A stretch of 64,000 bases of DNA from Acidimicrobiales bacterium (GTDB lineage Bacteria; Actinomycetota; Acidimicrobiia; Acidimicrobiales; SZUA-35), in contig JANQPB010000016.1 in NCBI GenBank assembly GCA_028285495.1, positions 186,001-250,000 of the forward strand. The letters run 5' to 3'. Made by a program: the position numbers and the translations under genes. Shown here in pieces: positions 51,007-58,455 of the stretch; the first letter of the stretch is position 1, and every line of letters begins with the position of its first letter. A model generated the notes under the pieces. The model did no database searches. It was not told where the DNA came from and saw only the letters and a list, made by a program, of their open reading frames with translations.

Positions 51007-51651
51007 CTAGCCCGTTGCCGCCGACCCCCCGTCCGTCGGCGCTGGCACAGCCCCCGGCAGGGTGACGTCGAGGACGCTCAGCGCAGTCCGTGCGAGCTCG
51101 CCGACATCGGCCGATCCCCCGGTCGCGGCCCACTCCTCGACCACGAAGCTCCGCACCGCGTTCAGGGCGGTGGCCGCAGCCCGGACCCGCAGATCGGTCG
51201 CCGGCAGGCCGAGGCGGGTGGCCAGCCACGACCCGAGCAGATCGGAGAACGCGGCCTCCCACCGACCGACCCCATCGGGGTCGAGGCCGGACTGGCGAAT
51301 CGCCTGCAGCCGCAGGAGGTCCAGCTCGCCGTAGGGGTTGGCGTCGGCGTGGGCCACGATCGCCGCCAGCAGCGCCTGGCGGAGGTCGGGGACGTCCTGG
51401 GCCAGCAACACCTCCCCGAACCGGTTCAACTCCTCGAACGGATCACCCCAGAGCAGGTCGTGCTTGCTCGGGAAGTGGTGGAAGAACGTGCGGGGTGAGA
51501 CACCGGCCGCCTCGGCGATCGCCTCGACCGTCGTCGCCTCGAAGCCGTCGCGGGCGAACAACTCGAGCGCCACCCGTTCGAGGTGGGCCCGGGTTCGGCG
51601 CCCCCGGGCGTTGGAGCGACCGCGGCTCGGCCGATCGGCCCGTTCGACCAT
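51007..51651 (-). CDS. TetR-family regulator
   Basis: A 214-residue TetR protein. Basic N-terminus, helix-turn-helix ALELFARDGFEATTVEAIAE and AGVSPRTFFHHFPSKHDLLW, then a helical ligand-binding domain (about 80-200). It is directly upstream of the binding-protein/VOC unit with an operator-like palindrome between, so it most likely represses that unit in response to a small ligand, perhaps the imported compound. The ATG was chosen in front of the basic stretch. Confidence 0.9.
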   Translation of the reverse strand: MVERADRPSRGRSNARGRRTRAHLERVALELFARDGFEATTVEAIAEAAGVSPRTFFHHFPSKHDLLWGDPFEELNRFGEVLLAQDVPDLRQALLAAIVAHADANPYGELDLLRLQAIRQSGLDPDGVGRWEAAFSDLLGSWLATRLGLPATDLRVRAAATALNAVRSFVVEEWAATGGSADVGELARTALSVLDVTLPGAVPAPTDGGSAATG

Positions 51652-51913
51652 CGATGCACGGTACCGCCCGGGCGACGACCCCCTCCACCGCCACCAGGCC
51701 GCGGCGCCGTCCTGTGGCCCGATCTCGCCGCAGGTCGACGCAACGCCACCGGACGACCCGCAGCGTTGATCATGGCGACTCCCCGCTTCCAGGCTCGGTC
51801 GATCATCCCCGACCCGACGACCGAGCGACCGCCGATCGTGCCCAACACCGCCGCGGCCCGCAGCACCTCGGCCCGAGGGCGTGGGCCCGGCCGGCGGGAG
51901 CGCAGGGCTGCGC

Positions 51914-52564
51914 CTACCGCAGCCGAGGCCAGAGGCGGCCGGTCCGCTGCTGATAGGCGGCATAGGCCTCGCCGAAGCGGTCGGTCATCATCGACTCCTC
52001 GTAGGGCACCCGGACGACGTACATCACGGCGAAGGCGGCGAGGCCGGCGAAGCCGGCGATCCAGTTGTGCACGAAGAACGGGAAGGCGGCGAAGACGAAG
52101 AACAGCGAGGTGTACATGGGGTGACGCACCCGCTGGTAGACACCGGAGGTGACCAGCGTGTGGTCCTCCCGCAGCTCGGTGGTCACGCTCCAGTTGCGAC
52201 CGAGGTCGGTGTGGCTGCGCCGGAACAGCCACAGTCCTGGCACCAGCAACGGGATCCCGAGCAGGGGGAGCCATCCCGGTCCGTCGTAGTCGGCGAACCC
52301 GAACACACCGGTGAGCAGGTGGATCAGCGGGATCAGCGACGACCCCAGCATCACGAGGAACAGGAGCGGGCGCTCGGTCTGGGTCCGTTCCTGCCGATCG
52401 ATCGTGTTCTGCCTGGTCTCGGCCTCGAACGGCGCTCGGATGATGCCCGTGGCCGCTGCGGCCACCAACCAGAGCAGCGAGCCCCAGCCGTTGGTGTCGA
52501 GTCGCCAGATGAGGCCGGCGACGACCGCCACGACGGCGACGAGACCGACGATGCGTCCGATCAT
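51914..52564 (-). CDS. Isoprenylcysteine carboxyl methyltransferase-like (ICMT/PEMT) membrane protein
   Basis: A 216-residue membrane protein with about five helices and the ICMT/PEMT SAM-binding motif near the C-terminus: LVTSGVYQRVRHPMYTSLFF and VPYEESMMTDRFGEAYAAYQ. It could methylate a lipid or small molecule. The ATG follows GGAGCAGG. It comes 48 bases after an O-methyltransferase and may belong to the SIP-binding protein-methyltransferase operon. The following 260 bases (51652-51913) before the TetR gene show no gene. Confidence 0.85.
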   Translation of the reverse strand: MIGRIVGLVAVVAVVAGLIWRLDTNGWGSLLWLVAAAATGIIRAPFEAETRQNTIDRQERTQTERPLLFLVMLGSSLIPLIHLLTGVFGFADYDGPGWLPLLGIPLLVPGLWLFRRSHTDLGRNWSVTTELREDHTLVTSGVYQRVRHPMYTSLFFVFAAFPFFVHNWIAGFAGLAAFAVMYVVRVPYEESMMTDRFGEAYAAYQQRTGRLWPRLR

Positions 52565-52612
52565 GTCCTGCTCCTCCCGTTCGGTTGTCGATGGCGCGGC
52601 GCCCGGCACACG

Positions 52613-53404
52613 TCAGCGACCGTTCGACGACGACGACGGCGGCCGCACCCGGGCGAGGGTCAGGCCGTCGCCGATCGGCACGAGGCAGCGCTCGACCCGG
52701 CCGTCGGCCCCGATCTTGGCGTTGAGGGCCCGGATGGCGGACGTGTCGGCGTCGCGCCGGCGCTCGTCCGCCACCGCACCGCCCCAGAGGACGTTGTCGA
52801 TGGCGATGACCCCACCAGGCCGGACGAGCTGCAGGCACAGCTCGTAGTAGCGGTCGTAGTTCGACTTGTCGGCGTCGATGAAGGCCAGGTCGAACGTGCC
52901 GGACCGGCCATCGTCGAGCAGCCCGGTCAGGGTCTCCTCTCCCGGCGCCAGCCGTAGGTCGATGCGCTCCTCGACCCCGGCCTCGGCCCAGAACGGGCGG
53001 CCGACCGACGTCCACTCCTCGCTGACGTCACAGGCCACAACGACGCCGTCGGCCGGGAGGGCCAGGGCGGTCCACAGGGTGGAGTAGCCGGTGAAGACCC
53101 CGACCTCGATGGTGCGGGTGGCGCCGACGAGGGCGGCCAGCCAATGCAGCAGCTGACCCTGATCCGGCCCGATCTGCATGCCGCTGTCGGCGACCGAGGC
53201 CGTCGCCTCCCGCAGGCCCCGGGCGGCTGCGGGCTCGTCGACCCACGTCTCGGCGATGTACCGCGCCAGTCTCGGCCCGATCGGTGTCGCCCGGCTGTCG
53301 CCGAACCATCGGGCGGTCACGTCCTGGCGGAGCTCGTCGGCCCGGCCGAGACCGGCCCCGAGCAGACCGGTCAACCTGGTTCGCATGGCATCCATCTCGA
53401 CCAT
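52613..53404 (-). CDS. Class I O-methyltransferase (COMT/CCoAOMT-like)
   Basis: A 263-residue SAM-dependent O-methyltransferase of the COG4122 group: TIEVGVFTGYSTLWTALALP (SAM motif I), GTFDLAFIDADKSNYDRYYE with the metal-binding Asp, and GGVIAIDNVLWGGAVAD. These enzymes usually methylate catechol-type hydroxyls with Mg2+ help. It begins nine bases after the binding-protein gene, so it is co-expressed with a siderophore transporter component; catechol siderophore modification is a possible, unproven role. Confidence 0.9.
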   Translation of the reverse strand: MVEMDAMRTRLTGLLGAGLGRADELRQDVTARWFGDSRATPIGPRLARYIAETWVDEPAAARGLREATASVADSGMQIGPDQGQLLHWLAALVGATRTIEVGVFTGYSTLWTALALPADGVVVACDVSEEWTSVGRPFWAEAGVEERIDLRLAPGEETLTGLLDDGRSGTFDLAFIDADKSNYDRYYELCLQLVRPGGVIAIDNVLWGGAVADERRRDADTSAIRALNAKIGADGRVERCLVPIGDGLTLARVRPPSSSSNGR

Positions 53405-53413
53405 CGCCCGATA

Positions 53414-54517
53414 TCAGCCGCGCTCCTCGAGCAGCGCAATCGCCCGCTCGAGATCCTCGACGATCTCCTCGACCCCGACGACCGAGTTCAGCGCCCACAG
53501 GAAGTAGTTCACGTCGAGGGCCCGACCGTCTGACAGCGCAGGGATCAGCGCCTCGGCCCCCGGGAGTGCCGCTGCGGGATCGGCCCCCTCGGGGACGAAG
53601 CCGACGAACACCACGTCGGCCTCGACATCGGGAGCCAGTTCGAGTGACAGGAAGCGCTGGGCGGCGTAGAACGGGAACGGCGAGTCCGAGTCCTGGTCGA
53701 CGTCGATGGCCGCCGGCGCCGCCAGTCCGACGGCGTCGATCACCTGGAACGGCGTCGACTCCCTGGCGAAGGTGGTGAACTGGCCCTCGCCGACCGCCCG
53801 GACGAACGACACCGTCCGCCCCTCCAGCCCGGCCGCGGCCACCCGCTCGGCCAGGTCGGCGATGGCCGACTCGGTTGCGTCGATCCTGGCCTGCATCTCG
53901 TCGGTGCGGCCGGCCAGCTCGGCCACCGCGAGGCTGCGCTCGCGCCAGTCGACCGTGAGGTCGTCGATCGTCACCACGGGACCGACCCGGTCGAGCTCGG
54001 CCGGGGTCTCGTAGAACATCCCGAAGAACGCGGTGGTCAGGATCACGTCCGGGTCGATCGTGGCGATCAGCTCGACGTCGACCCCGTCCGACGTGACGAT
54101 GGGGGCCTCGAGGATGCGGTCGAGGACCTCCGGCTCGATCCCGTCGACGTCCACGATCTGCTCGGCCAGGAAGTCGGATCCGTAGATGTTTCCGGCCACC
54201 GGGATGTCGAGGATCGCCAGGTCCCACAGCAGGTCGCCGAGGTCGACCACGACTGCGTCCGGGCCGATCACGGGACCGTCGTCGGCCGAGGCCTCGCCGT
54301 CGGCCGCACCCTCACCGGCCTCGTCCGGCTCGGTGGCGTCGTCGGCCGCCTCGCCCGGGCCGGCGTCGTCCTCGGCGATCGAGGCCGGGGCGGAGGCACT
54401 GGCGCTCGCGCCCGGGTCCACCGCCCCCTCCGTTGCGTCCTCGCCGTCGTCGCCGCAACCGGCGGTCAGGAGGGCGACGGCCACCAGCCCGGCGAGCCAG
54501 CATCGGGGTCGAGCCAT
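53414..54517 (-). CDS. Ferric-siderophore binding lipoprotein (FepB class)
   Basis: A 367-residue lipoprotein. Lipobox LLTAGC (Cys21), an acidic linker to about residue 85, then VVDLGDLLWDLAILDIPVAG, IATIDPDVILTTAFFGMFYE, VVTIDDLTVDWRERSLAVAE and the C-terminal EEIVEDLERAIALL. The ATG gives a compact basic n-region; GTG 54556, overlapping the SIP stop (GTGA), is an alternative. It is part of the operon SIP-binding protein-O-methyltransferase. No permease is adjacent. Confidence 0.89.
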   Translation of the reverse strand: MARPRCWLAGLVAVALLTAGCGDDGEDATEGAVDPGASASASAPASIAEDDAGPGEAADDATEPDEAGEGAADGEASADDGPVIGPDAVVVDLGDLLWDLAILDIPVAGNIYGSDFLAEQIVDVDGIEPEVLDRILEAPIVTSDGVDVELIATIDPDVILTTAFFGMFYETPAELDRVGPVVTIDDLTVDWRERSLAVAELAGRTDEMQARIDATESAIADLAERVAAAGLEGRTVSFVRAVGEGQFTTFARESTPFQVIDAVGLAAPAAIDVDQDSDSPFPFYAAQRFLSLELAPDVEADVVFVGFVPEGADPAAALPGAEALIPALSDGRALDVNYFLWALNSVVGVEEIVEDLERAIALLEERG

Positions 54518-54552
54518 GGACCGGAACCTGCCCGGCGATGGCGATGTCGGGC

Positions 54553-55287
54553 TCACAGTCCCCGCCGACCGGGCGTCCAGTGGGCGTGGGTGCCGATCGA
54601 CCGCTTCGCCACGCCGCGTTCGATCAGTGCGTCGCGGACCGCCCGCATCGTCGTCATCTCACCGGTGACGTAGGCCCGGGCCCCCGGCGCCACGGTCTGC
54701 GGTAGCGCCACCAGCGTCCGCTGCCGGATGTCGTCCGCGCTCGATGCCCGGACCCACGTGGTCGGCCACGCATTGACGGTCGGCAGCACGGCCGCCTCGG
54801 GGTCGGGCGTCGCCACGATGACCTCGACCGTCGGACTGGGACCGCCGGTCTGCGCATCGGCCGACAGGCCGTCGAGCATCGCCGAGACGGAGGCGAGGCT
54901 GGTGCGATCACCGACGAGGACGTAGTGGTCGGCGCCGGTCCGGAGCACCGGATTGCCACCGGGGCCCATGAACGTGAAGGTCGTGCCGACAGCGAGCGAC
55001 TCGATCCAGCGACCGCCGGGGGTGTCGGGATCGTGACGGGTCAGCAGGAAGTCGATGGTGGCCTTCTTCCGGTCGTAGCCCCGGACGGTGTAGTGGCGCC
55101 AGCGGTCCTTGAGCGACGAGCCATCGGGGTCGACGACGAGGGCGACCGCCTGGCCCGGCTCCCACAGGAGGTCCGGATTCCTGGCCTCCGCACTGACCAG
55201 GAGCATCCCGTCGCCGACCTCGGTCAACGCCGTGACCGAGCCCTCGTTCTTCACCGCCATCTGTCGAGCCTTCGAACGAAGGCTCAT
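54553..55287 (-). CDS. Siderophore-interacting protein (ferric-siderophore reductase)
   Basis: A 244-residue SIP-family flavoprotein, third of the window: DRWRHYTVRGYDRKKATIDF (FAD site), TTFTFMGPGGNPVLRTGADH, NAD(P)H domain from YVLVGDRTSLASVSAMLDG and a C-terminal THAHWTPGRRG replacing the usual YWR end. It heads the operon with a binding protein and an O-methyltransferase. A strong hairpin and a 16-bp palindrome lie upstream. Confidence 0.88.
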   Translation of the reverse strand: MSLRSKARQMAVKNEGSVTALTEVGDGMLLVSAEARNPDLLWEPGQAVALVVDPDGSSLKDRWRHYTVRGYDRKKATIDFLLTRHDPDTPGGRWIESLAVGTTFTFMGPGGNPVLRTGADHYVLVGDRTSLASVSAMLDGLSADAQTGGPSPTVEVIVATPDPEAAVLPTVNAWPTTWVRASSADDIRQRTLVALPQTVAPGARAYVTGEMTTMRAVRDALIERGVAKRSIGTHAHWTPGRRGL

Positions 55288-55310
55288 CGACCCGCACCCC
55301 GCCACACGCG

Positions 55311-55344
55311 CCGAAGCCGGCGGTGACGACCCCGCCGGCTTCGG
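55311..55344. terminator. Strong hairpin between the FEA1-like gene and the SIP operon
   Basis: A perfect 13-bp stem (CCGAAGCCGGCGG with CCGCCGGCTTCGG) with an 8-base loop. It is 94 bases after the FEA1-like stop and 24 bases before the SIP start on the same strand, so it is probably a terminator for the first, or an attenuator for the second. Confidence 0.6.
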
Positions 55345-55358
55345 TTAGCTGGATGGTA

Positions 55359-55374
55359 CAGGTTAAGCAACCTG
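55359..55374. promoter_or_regulatory. 16-bp palindrome upstream of the SIP operon
   Basis: CAGGTTAAGCAACCTG has perfect CAGGTT/AACCTG arms. It resembles the core of the DtxR consensus (AGGTTAGCCTAACCT) but is one base shorter, so I list it as a possible variant iron box only. Confidence 0.35.
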
Positions 55375-55437
55375 AACATCATGGAAGGATGATGGCGCGC
55401 CGCAGCGGCGACGTCAACCCCTCGGCGACGCGGGTGA

Positions 55438-56694
55438 CTACTGCAGCTCCCCGATGTCGTCGTCGGTGATCCCGAGCGCCTCCCAGGCCGGCGCCAGGGC
55501 GGCACGGACCTCGTCGCCGAAGCCGTTGGCCCCGGGCTCGTTGGCCAGATCGAAGATGGCGTTGATCGCGTCCCCGTCGGCGCCGTTCTCGACGAGCGTC
55601 GCCTCCATGACCCGCCAGAAGGCGAGGCCCTCGGCCTGGTGGACCTTGGCCGTCTCGTCGTCGCCGTCGGCCAGGTCACCCTCGATGAGGCTGGCGTAGC
55701 GGATCGTGGCCTGCGAGTAGACGATGGCCAGACCCTTGATGGCATCGGCGGCCGCCATGCCGGCTCCGGCGATGTTCTCGTCGAGCAGGGCGTCGCGACC
55801 GTCGACCATGGCCTGGAGGATCAGCTCGTTGGCCTGGGCCGTCTCGCCGTCCGAGCCCGTGGTGCCGAAGTTGCCGGCCCGGCTGTTGGCGGTGGCGAAG
55901 GGGGCACAGCTCGGCTCGCTGCCGTGGTAGAAGGCCCAACCCTCGTCCCAGTTGTGGACCGCACCCTCGGCGATGTCGAAGTTGCCCTCGGCCGCCTTGC
56001 CCATGGCCACGTTGATCTCGTGGACGACCCAGGCGATCATCACCTGGTTGCGCATGCCCTTCTCGACGCCCTGGGACCGGACGGCATCGCTCTGACCCTC
56101 GAAGATGCCGGAGCCATCGAGGGCGGCGGTGACGAAGTCGTCGAGCGGGGTCGCCGTGCCGTAGAAGGTGTCGAGGCCGTGGCTGCGGTCGTCACGGGCG
56201 GCGAAGCCGCCGAGCGAGCGCATGCCGCCGCTGCTGTTGACCGAGTTGACGCCCTCCCGGTAGATCGTCTCGACCTGGGCGAAGTCGCCGGCGTCGAGCA
56301 GGTCGCCGATCGGGCACAGGTCGGCCACCACCAGGCGGTGGGAGTCGACGTTGGAGGCGTAGTCGTAGCCACCGTCACCTGGCGTGGCCGCCGCAGCATC
56401 GCCATCGGCCGGGGCCGATGCGGAACCGCTGGCCGAACCGGACGCCGACGCGCTGGCCGAACCGGAGCCCGAGGCACTGGCCGAGCCGGAGGCGCTACCC
56501 GACGCCGAACCACTGCCGGAGCCGGAGGCGCTGCCCGAACCGGAACCGCTGGCGGACGCGGAGCCCGAACCGCTGCCGGAGCCTGCGTCGCCGAGATCGC
56601 GGACCTCGGCGCCGTCGTCGCCGCCACAGGCCGCAAGGACGAGGAAGAACGCCGCCAGCACAGCCAGCAGGCGAGGTGACTTGAGAGTAAGCAT
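55438..56694 (-). CDS. FEA1-like iron-assimilation lipoprotein
   Basis: A 418-residue lipoprotein. Lipobox VLAAC (Cys23), then about 60 residues of nearly pure Gly/Ser/Ala repeat, then a helical domain resembling the FEA1/low-iron-inducible periplasmic family first known from green algae: VETIYREGVNSVNSSGGMRS, AVHNWDEGWAFYHGSEPSCA, CAPFATANSRAGNFGTTGSD and AQANELILQAMVDGRDALLD. In algae such proteins bind or assist uptake of iron. An IdeR-like box precedes the ATG. It is not imelysin: the GxHxxE motif is absent. The family call is by motif memory; ligand untested. Confidence 0.72.
   Translation of the reverse strand: MLTLKSPRLLAVLAAFFLVLAACGGDDGAEVRDLGDAGSGSGSGSASASGSGSGSASGSGSGSASGSASGSASASGSGSASASASGSASGSASAPADGDAAAATPGDGGYDYASNVDSHRLVVADLCPIGDLLDAGDFAQVETIYREGVNSVNSSGGMRSLGGFAARDDRSHGLDTFYGTATPLDDFVTAALDGSGIFEGQSDAVRSQGVEKGMRNQVMIAWVVHEINVAMGKAAEGNFDIAEGAVHNWDEGWAFYHGSEPSCAPFATANSRAGNFGTTGSDGETAQANELILQAMVDGRDALLDENIAGAGMAAADAIKGLAIVYSQATIRYASLIEGDLADGDDETAKVHQAEGLAFWRVMEATLVENGADGDAINAIFDLANEPGANGFGDEVRAALAPAWEALGITDDDIGELQ
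56405..56590. repeat. Low-complexity Gly/Ser/Ala-coding repeat
   Basis: Imperfect 6-12-bp repeats rich in CCGGA and GCC triplets encode the (Gly/Ala)-Ser linker between the lipid anchor and the FEA1-like domain. It probably serves as a flexible cell-wall-spanning stalk. Confidence 0.8.
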
Positions 56695-56702
56695 CCGGCA
56701 AG

Positions 56703-56719
56703 GATAGGGGTGCTTAACC
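56703..56719. promoter_or_regulatory. DtxR/IdeR-like iron box (FEA1-like gene)
   Basis: Minus-strand GGTTAAGCACCCCTATC has TTAAGCAC and CCTAT halves close to TTAGGCACnCCTAA. It lies eight bases upstream of the FEA1-like ATG, where a bound regulator would block the promoter or early elongation. Confidence 0.6.
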
Positions 56720-56746
56720 CCTTCCACAATGATCACCCATCCTCGG

Positions 56747-58303
56747 TCAGCCGCCGAGCTGATCGATCAGCGACGGCGGGATGAGCAGTCCCTCGATCAC
56801 GTGGGTGATCCCGTTGCTGGCTTCGATGTCGGCCGTCGACACCGTGGCCTGACCGTCGTTGAGCACGACGGTGTCACCATCGACGGCGATCGTGATCGCC
56901 TCGCCCAGCAGGGTGTCCACCTCGCCGGCGGCGATCAGGTTCTCGGCGGTGAGTGCCTCGGCCACGGCATGGTACTGCAGCACCCGGTCGAGGAGATCGA
57001 AGTCGGCCTGCAGCGCCCCGAGCACGGACGGGTCGAGCCCGACCAGGGCCTCGTCGCTCGGCAGGAAGGCGGTGACCGGACCCGGCCCGCCGACCGCCTG
57101 GGCGAAGGCGGGCGAGAACGAGGAGTAGACCCCGATCTGGGTCGAGCCGCCCTCGGCCCCGACGGCGACGACGTCGTCACCGCCCTCGACGGCGACCGAC
57201 GAGGCGCCGTCACCCCTGGCCGCGGCGGCCAGCGGGGGCAGCACGTTCTCGAACAGGTAGTCGATCGCCGCCGGGGACGGCGTGCGGACGGCGAAGACCC
57301 CGTCGAGGTCGACGTAGACGACCCGGTCCTCGGCCACGATGTCCTGGGCCTGCCAGATCGGGTTCTCGATGAAGTCGTCGCCGTCGGCGGCCAGGAACAT
57401 GACCACGGCGTCGGCGCCCTCGCCGACGAGATCGACCCGCTCGAGCGACACCCCCAGGGCGCCACCGACCGGCTCGCCCTCCCCGGCGTCGAACGCCTCC
57501 TGCTGGGCCGGCGGGGTGGTGAACCCCAGCTCGTCGTTCATGAACCGCCTGGTGAAGTCCGAGTCGTCGATCACGAGATCGATCGTGCTGAGCTCGGCCC
57601 CGTTGTACCGGGCGAACGTGATGGCGGCGCCGTCGAGCTCCGGGAACTCGGTGGCGATGCTCGCCGCCTTGGCCTCGGCCTCGGCGATGATGGCCTCGGC
57701 GTCGTCTGCGCGATCGAGGGCCGCCGCCAGGTGACGGAAGCGGTCCTGCCAACCGTCCTCGAGGGCGTCGCCTGGCGGCGACAGCGTCGGTGCGACGCCG
57801 GTCAGGGTCTCGCCGACCTCGGCGTCGAGGGTGGTGAAGAAGCCGGAGATGTCGGTGATCAGGTCGGGGCCGGCGGCGGCGATCGTCTCGATCGGCAGGT
57901 CGCCCTGGACCGGCGTCACCTCGACGCCCTGGGTGTCGACGAACCCGGGCGGAGGGCCGAAGGTGTAGGCCTGGGCGGGCACGATGCCGAGCTCGGAGAG
58001 GAAGTCGACGCTCCACAGATCGACCGCCACGATCGTCTCCGGCTCGGCCGGGATCGTGACCTCGCCCATCTGCTGGGTCAGCGTGACCGGGTACGGGCCC
58101 GCCTCCTCGGCCGGCTCCTTCTCGATGGCCTCCTCGTCGCCTTCCTCCTCGGCCGGCTCGGAGGCGCTGGCCTCGGTGTCCGCCGCCGATGCGCTCGCGC
58201 TGGCATCGTCGTCGCCGTCGTCGCTGCCGCAGGCGGCCGCAACGAGTCCGATGGTCAGCAGGAGCACGAGGAGGCGGCCAAGCCGCCCGCGAAGTCTGAT
58301 CAT
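56747..58303 (-). CDS. Siderophore-binding lipoprotein fused to a fasciclin (FAS1) domain
   Basis: A 518-residue lipoprotein. Lipobox VAAAC (Cys25), acidic/Ser-Ala linker, a FepB-class domain (about 75-365) with ETIVAVDLWSVDFLSELGIV, IAAAGPDLITDISGFFTTLD and WQAQDIVAEDRVVYVDLDGV, then a FAS1 domain (about 395-518) with VTAFLPSDEALVGLDPSVLG, LQYHAVAEALTAENLIAAG and NGITHVIEGLLIPPSL. FAS1 domains mediate adhesion or bind small hydrophobic ligands. A fusion with a periplasmic-binding domain is not standard. The iron box at 58359-58378 precedes it. The FEA1-like gene follows 52 bases later on the same strand. Confidence 0.92.
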   Translation of the reverse strand: MIRLRGRLGRLLVLLLTIGLVAAACGSDDGDDDASASASAADTEASASEPAEEEGDEEAIEKEPAEEAGPYPVTLTQQMGEVTIPAEPETIVAVDLWSVDFLSELGIVPAQAYTFGPPPGFVDTQGVEVTPVQGDLPIETIAAAGPDLITDISGFFTTLDAEVGETLTGVAPTLSPPGDALEDGWQDRFRHLAAALDRADDAEAIIAEAEAKAASIATEFPELDGAAITFARYNGAELSTIDLVIDDSDFTRRFMNDELGFTTPPAQQEAFDAGEGEPVGGALGVSLERVDLVGEGADAVVMFLAADGDDFIENPIWQAQDIVAEDRVVYVDLDGVFAVRTPSPAAIDYLFENVLPPLAAAARGDGASSVAVEGGDDVVAVGAEGGSTQIGVYSSFSPAFAQAVGGPGPVTAFLPSDEALVGLDPSVLGALQADFDLLDRVLQYHAVAEALTAENLIAAGEVDTLLGEAITIAVDGDTVVLNDGQATVSTADIEASNGITHVIEGLLIPPSLIDQLGG

Positions 58304-58358
58304 GGTGGGACACGCTAGCTGCGCTGCATCCCGAAGCTGATCCTCCGTTTTCAATTCG

Positions 58359-58378
58359 TGATAGGCACGCCTATTATC
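58359..58378. promoter_or_regulatory. DtxR/IdeR iron box, divergent promoter
   Basis: TGATAGGCACGCCTATTATC contains the palindrome ATAGGC-AC-GCCTAT. It is centred 65 bases from the FAS1-fused gene (minus) and 87 bases from the YclQ-like gene (plus), so it likely represses both. Confidence 0.75.
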
Positions 58379-58455
58379 GTGCGCTGTTCATCCACACCCA
58401 TGTGGTCTCGTGCGGTCGCTGCGTGCGGCCGCCCTGGGAAGAGGAAGCGCACATC

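Noticed and set aside
55438..56694. Imelysin/EfeO-type iron protein
   Set aside because: The GxHxxE signature is missing, and the Trp/Tyr- and Cys-containing motifs fit the FEA1 family better.
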